Below, in pieces: positions 53,185-56,277 of a DNA stretch of 56,277 bases. Source of the stretch: Ectopseudomonas mendocina. Its GTDB lineage: Bacteria > Pseudomonadota > Gammaproteobacteria > Pseudomonadales > Pseudomonadaceae. Each line of letters begins with the position of its first letter. Positions within the stretch are counted from its first letter, which is position 1. The stretch spans positions 1-56,277 of the forward strand of contig NZ_VRYE01000032.1 in NCBI RefSeq assembly GCF_008041835.1, given 5' to 3'. Made by a program: the position numbers and the translations under genes. Under the pieces are notes generated by a model. The model had not been told where the DNA came from, searched no databases, and worked only from the letters and a program-made list of their open reading frames with translations.

Positions 53185-53892
53185 TCAGACCTCGACGGGC
53201 TTGGCGGCGCGGTTCAGTTCGCTCAGCGACAGGCTGCGGTCGAACAGGGGAGCCAGGCTCTGGTCGTGGCTGACGAACAGCAGGCTGGCGCCGGCGACGC
53301 GGCATTCGGCGAACAATAGTTGCAGGAAAGCTTCGCGGGCGTCGAAGTCCAGCGCCGAGGTGGGTTCGTCGGCGATCACCAGCTCCGGCTGGCCGATCAG
53401 TGCGCGCGCTGCAGCAACGCGTTGTTGCTGGCCGATGGACAGCTCGTCGGCACGGCGGCCGAGTAGCTCGGCGCGCAGCCCCAGATGGTCGAGCAGGGCA
53501 GCGGCTGCAGCATCGATGCTGCCATGGCGCTGGCGCGCGCGTTCGGCGCGCAAGCGCGAGAAGCGGCAGGGCAGTTCGACATTCTCGCGCACTGAGAGGA
53601 ACGGCAGCAGGTTGAACTGCTGGAAGATGTAGCCGGTGTGATCGACACGGAAGCGATCACGGGCACCCGCCGAAAGCTGGCCCAGGTCCTGGCCGAGCAG
53701 GCGGATGTGTCCGTGTTGGGCCTTCTGCACGCCACCCAGCAGGCCGAGTAGGGTGGTCTTGCCGCTGCCGCTGGGGCCCTTGAGAAACAGGGTCTCGCCA
53801 GGCGCCAGTGTGAAATGGGGAATATCCAGCAACTGCGCCTGGCCAGGCCAGGCGAAGCCGAGATTGGCGAGTTCGATCAGAGGTTCGGTCAT
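53185..53892 (-). CDS. ABC transporter ATP-binding protein of the zinc module
   Basis: 235-residue ATPase of the LolD/MacB class. Walker A GPSGSGKTT (about 38-46), Q-loop FQQFNLLPF, signature LSIGQQQRVAAARAL (Ile where Gly is most common) and Walker B LVIADEPTSALD are all present, followed by the H-loop LFVSHDQSL. The permease starts one base after its stop. ATG 53892 is chosen (MTEPLIELANLGFAW); the open frame upstream is not supported. Resembles PAO1 PA4064. Confidence 0.93.
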   Translation of the reverse strand: MTEPLIELANLGFAWPGQAQLLDIPHFTLAPGETLFLKGPSGSGKTTLLGLLGGVQKAQHGHIRLLGQDLGQLSAGARDRFRVDHTGYIFQQFNLLPFLSVRENVELPCRFSRLRAERARQRHGSIDAAAAALLDHLGLRAELLGRRADELSIGQQQRVAAARALIGQPELVIADEPTSALDFDAREAFLQLLFAECRVAGASLLFVSHDQSLAPLFDRSLSLSELNRAAKPVEV

Positions 53893-53988
53893 GGTTTCTT
53901 CGAATCGTCGTTCATGAAAAGCCGGGCATGGTGGCCTGATCATCTGAACCGAGCTCGCGGATGGCATTCACACCTCCGGAGCAGGTTT

Positions 53989-54108
53989 GTGGGAGGCGCT
54001 TTAGCGGCGAGCTTTTTCGTAGCCAAAGCGAGTCGCCAGCTGGCCCTCCCTCAAAGCAGCGTGGTGGATGAAAAGAGCGTCAGCTACGCGCCCCGATCCA
54101 CCCTACGG
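53989..54108. repeat. Repetitive extragenic sequences between ATPase gene and ZrgA gene
   Basis: Two known-looking Pseudomonas repeat types lie side by side: GTGGGAGGCGCTTTAGCGGC (53989-54008) running on to GAGCTTTTTCG, and a block from CGTGGTGGAT (54060) to ATCCACCCTACGG (54108). The latter reads as GTGGAT/ATCCAC palindromes. Together they fill most of the 218-bp gap and may separate the ATPase-permease genes from the upstream gene. Confidence 0.5.
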
Positions 54109-54110
54109 CA

Positions 54111-54695
54111 TCAGAAAGACAGACGTGGCTGAGCTGGAGTCAGTTCCACGCCCTGCTGGCCGTTCGGGCCGATCAGTTGTACCTGAATCTTCTCGGTGGC
54201 GGGGAAGCGTTTGAACAGCTCGGCGAGGTCCAACTGTTTCAATTCGTTGGCCTTGGCGCATTCGAAGCGGTAGTGCGCATGAATGTCGCTGTGTTCGCCT
54301 TCGTGCTTGTGATCGTGATGGCCATGCTTGTGGTCGTGCGCCTTGTCGGCGAACAGGGGGCTTTGCAGTTCGACCTGGGTGGCCTTGCAGTCGCCGCTGG
54401 TCAGGGCGAACAGGCTGATGGGCTGCTCCAGCTCGCGCTTGGCGGCCGCGACCTTGGCCTTGTCGGCATCGCTCTTGGCCGCATGTTCGAAGCCGACCAG
54501 GTTCATCGCCGGGCTTTCGAATTGCAGCTCCAGCAGGTTGCCGTCCAGCGCGGCATTGAGGCTGGCGACACCATGCTCGTGGGCACCCAGGCTGTCGTGG
54601 GAATGTGCATGGCCGTGATCATGGTCGTGCTCATGAGCCTGGGCGGCGACCAGGGGGAGTAAGGCGAAAGGCAGGACGAGGAGCAGATGACGCAT
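54111..54695 (-). CDS. zrgA: His-rich DUF2796 / ZrgA-type zinc uptake protein
   Basis: 194-residue periplasmic protein with signal peptide MRHLLLVLPFALLPLVAAQA. Two histidine clusters follow: EHDHDHGHAHSHD right after the signal and HDHKHGHHDHKHEGEHSDIH in the middle, which suggest high metal-binding capacity. DUF2796 proteins are called ZrgA in Vibrio, where a zrg ABC operon supports zinc uptake; the PAO1 counterpart is PA4063. Start ATG 54695 has GGAG 8 bases upstream; ATG 54710 is a less likely alternative. A Zur-box candidate lies at 54723-54741. The name ZrgA is by analogy. Confidence 0.85.
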   Translation of the reverse strand: MRHLLLVLPFALLPLVAAQAHEHDHDHGHAHSHDSLGAHEHGVASLNAALDGNLLELQFESPAMNLVGFEHAAKSDADKAKVAAAKRELEQPISLFALTSGDCKATQVELQSPLFADKAHDHKHGHHDHKHEGEHSDIHAHYRFECAKANELKQLDLAELFKRFPATEKIQVQLIGPNGQQGVELTPAQPRLSF

Positions 54696-54722
54696 GGCAG
54701 TCTCCAGCATAGGGATGGATGA

Positions 54723-54741
54723 GTTGTTACGTTATAACAAC
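54723..54741. promoter_or_regulatory. Zur box candidate in the zrgA upstream region
   Basis: GTTGTTACGTTATAACAAC has 7-bp inverted arms (GTTGTTA/TAACAAC) separated by five bases and fits the gammaproteobacterial Zur pattern TGTTA-N5-TAACA exactly. It lies 28 bp before the zrgA start and 68 bp before the divergent unknown gene, so it could control one or both. Confidence 0.8.
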
Positions 54742-54808
54742 TTTCGTGGCGAACTGGCCAGCCTGGCACTGCCGTGGGAGCATGTGAATTCCTGACTGGA
54801 GGCTGAAC

Positions 54809-55150
54809 ATGGTGCGAATACGTGGGCGCATTGGCGACTGGCCGGTGGACCTGACGCTGGAACTGGATGCTGAGGACTGGGCGCAACTGGCGCAGCATGT
54901 CGCCGTTACGCCTACTGCTGGTGCGGTGGCACCGGCACCCACGGCAGATGCGGGCGATGCCCTGTGGCAAACCGCGCTGCAACTGGTCCGCGATGCGGGG
55001 CAGGTGGAAGGGCCGAAACTGATGGCGCAGTTGGCCGCGCTGGCCGGTGGTGAGGCCGCTGGCAAGCGCCTGCTGGTGCGTCTGCGCCACTGTGCACAGA
55101 TCCGCATGGAGACCGGCGCGGATGCGCCGATCTATCACTGGCAGGGGTAG
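54809..55150 (+). CDS. Conserved hypothetical protein
   Basis: 113-residue acidic protein without signal peptide or membrane segment. The N-terminal half begins MVRIRGRIGDWPVDLTLELD and contains an Ala/Pro-rich linker (about 31-48); the C-terminal half (about 50-113) is helical with DAGQVEGPKLMAQLAALAGG. I do not recognise a domain. By position it resembles PAO1 PA4062. It is divergent from zrgA, with the Zur-box candidate in the shared region. AGGCTGAAC ahead of ATG 54809 gives a weak SD. Confidence 0.7.
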   Translation: MVRIRGRIGDWPVDLTLELDAEDWAQLAQHVAVTPTAGAVAPAPTADAGDALWQTALQLVRDAGQVEGPKLMAQLAALAGGEAAGKRLLVRLRHCAQIRMETGADAPIYHWQG

Positions 55151-55208
55151 CCGCAAGCGGCAAGATAGAGCGTGGCATCTGGCATTTGCCTGAGGCTTGC
55201 CGCTGCTC

Positions 55209-56081
55209 TTAGTAGATCGCCTGATACAGCTTGCGCCGGTAACTGGTGACCAGCGGGTGATCGCCGCCAAGCAGGTCGAACACCTGTAGCAGGGTCTTGT
55301 GCGGTAGGCCATCCGCGTAGCTGCGGTTACGCACGAACAGTTTGAGCAGACCCTCCAGCGCCGCTTCGTATTGCTGGCGCGCCAGCTGTTGCACGGCCAA
55401 CTGGTAGACCGCCTCGTCATCCTCGGCATTTTGCGCCAGGCGGCTTTTCAGCGTGGCCGCATCCGGCAGGTCGGCAGCCTGGCGCAGAAAAGTCAGCTGC
55501 GCCTTGGCGCCGGCCAGCGCCTGCTTGTGCTCATCGCCCTTGACCGCGTTGAGCACGGTTTCCGCCTCGCCCAGCTCGCCGCGTTCGGCCAGGCAGCGTG
55601 CGTAGAGAATCAGCGCGGCCGCGTTCTCGTTGTCTTCCGTCAGCACTTGCTTGAGTAGCGTTTCGGTGTCGGCAAAACGTCCGTCGGCGAACAACGCCTG
55701 GGCAGCTTCCATCGGGTCGGCAGCGGCAGGAGCCGGTTCGGCGACATGGGGTTTGAGCATCTCGCGGATCGCCGCTTCCGGCTGGGCGCCGGCGAAGCCG
55801 TCCACCGGCTGACCGTTCTTGAACAGCACCACGGTCGGCAGGCTGCGAATGCCGAAACGCATGACGATGTCCTGCTCGATATCGCAGTTGACCTTGGCCA
55901 GCAGCAATTCACCGGCGTATTCCTCGGTGATCTTCGCCAGCATCGGCATCAGCGCCTTGCACGGCGCGCACCACTCGGCCCAGAAGTCCACAAGTACCGG
56001 TTTGTGGAAGGAGTTCTCGATCACCAGTTGCTCGAAGCTGGCGGCGCCGGAGATATCGAAGATGTAGGGGGAATCGCTCAT
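55209..56081 (-). CDS. cnoX: Thioredoxin-TPR chaperedoxin CnoX (YbbN)
   Basis: 290-residue cytoplasmic protein with an N-terminal thioredoxin fold (about 1-110) and C-terminal TPR region (about 120-290). The active site is WAEWCAPCK with Cys38-x-x-Cys41, so unlike E. coli CnoX (SxxC) it should have conventional redox activity. CnoX protects proteins from hypochlorous-acid-type oxidative aggregation and hands them to GroEL/DnaK (family knowledge). Start ATG 56081 (MSDSPYIFDISGAASFEQLV) is chosen over an in-frame ATG 60 bases upstream. Resembles PAO1 PA4061. The 196 bp to the window end show no clear gene. Confidence 0.92.
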   Translation of the reverse strand: MSDSPYIFDISGAASFEQLVIENSFHKPVLVDFWAEWCAPCKALMPMLAKITEEYAGELLLAKVNCDIEQDIVMRFGIRSLPTVVLFKNGQPVDGFAGAQPEAAIREMLKPHVAEPAPAAADPMEAAQALFADGRFADTETLLKQVLTEDNENAAALILYARCLAERGELGEAETVLNAVKGDEHKQALAGAKAQLTFLRQAADLPDAATLKSRLAQNAEDDEAVYQLAVQQLARQQYEAALEGLLKLFVRNRSYADGLPHKTLLQVFDLLGGDHPLVTSYRRKLYQAIY

Positions 56082-56277
56082 GGTCGGTCTCGAAAAGCAG
56101 GGCAATGGCCTATTAATGCGGGCAGGTGGCCGGCGAAACAAGGGGGCGCCGCTTATTGCCTGGCGCCCAACGAGTTTGACTCCTCCCTCTTACTGCGGAT
56201 TTTCGCCAGACTGAAGGTTACGAAACAAACATTCCCGCTGGGCGAGCACCCCTGCAACTGACAAGCAGAGGGCTGGA

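Noticed and set aside
55746..56261. 171-codon plus-strand frame near the right edge
   Set aside because: It is antisense to cnoX for most of its length, with no domain, and ends within sequence that shows no coding features.

Overview
The window looks like the chromosome of a fluorescent-type Pseudomonas, probably of the P. mendocina / oleovorans / pseudoalcaligenes side of the genus. The basis is gene order (birA, coaX, SPOR gene, Tyr/Gly/Thr tRNAs, tufB, Trp tRNA, secE-nusG, rplKAJL, rpoBC, str, S10, spc and alpha operons, catalase, ferritin, uvrA, MFS, ssb) and protein sequence. I compared with P. aeruginosa PAO1 from memory only, and the species assignment is inference.

Layout. 1-483 is the right end of an IS66-family element. 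610-3030 holds birA, coaX and a SPOR-domain gene. 3172-5817 holds four tRNA genes, the first tuf copy, secE and nusG. 5937-16781 holds the L11/L1 and L10/L12 genes, then rpoB and rpoC. 16928-21276 is the str operon (rpsL, rpsG, fusA, second tuf). 21432-32115 is S10 plus spc, with secY and rpmJ. 32249-35118 is the alpha operon ending in rpoA and rplQ. This block is conserved housekeeping DNA, and its interest lies in the control signals: three terminator-like hairpins with a candidate promoter inside the spc operon, a short S10 leader, and well-formed sigma70 promoters ahead of rpsL, rpsJ and rpsM.

35407-43218 is stress and DNA-maintenance content: katG (where PAO1, as I recall, has katA), a haem-free type ferritin, uvrA, a YajR-like MFS transporter and ssb. 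After ssb the order joins a block resembling PAO1 PA4069-PA4061: an RmlD-like gene, an epimerase, oprG, then a zinc-responsive module (DUF3299, FtsX-like permease, ABC ATPase, His-rich DUF2796/ZrgA protein), a small unknown gene and a CnoX-type thioredoxin. A six-gene TonB2-type energy-transduction operon (DUF3450, TtpC-like, exbB, exbD, tonB, TPR) sits between oprG and the zinc module. A clear Zur-box candidate precedes the ZrgA gene.

The most unusual signals are small mobile sequences. Two different short elements (38150-38327 and 45067-45212), both with IS4-like TAATG...TTAAG ends, have each split a bidirectional terminator between convergent genes and left 13-bp and about 10-bp target duplications. 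A third inverted-repeat element (about 141 bp, 52337-52477) sits in frame inside the zinc-module permease gene and adds about 47 residues.
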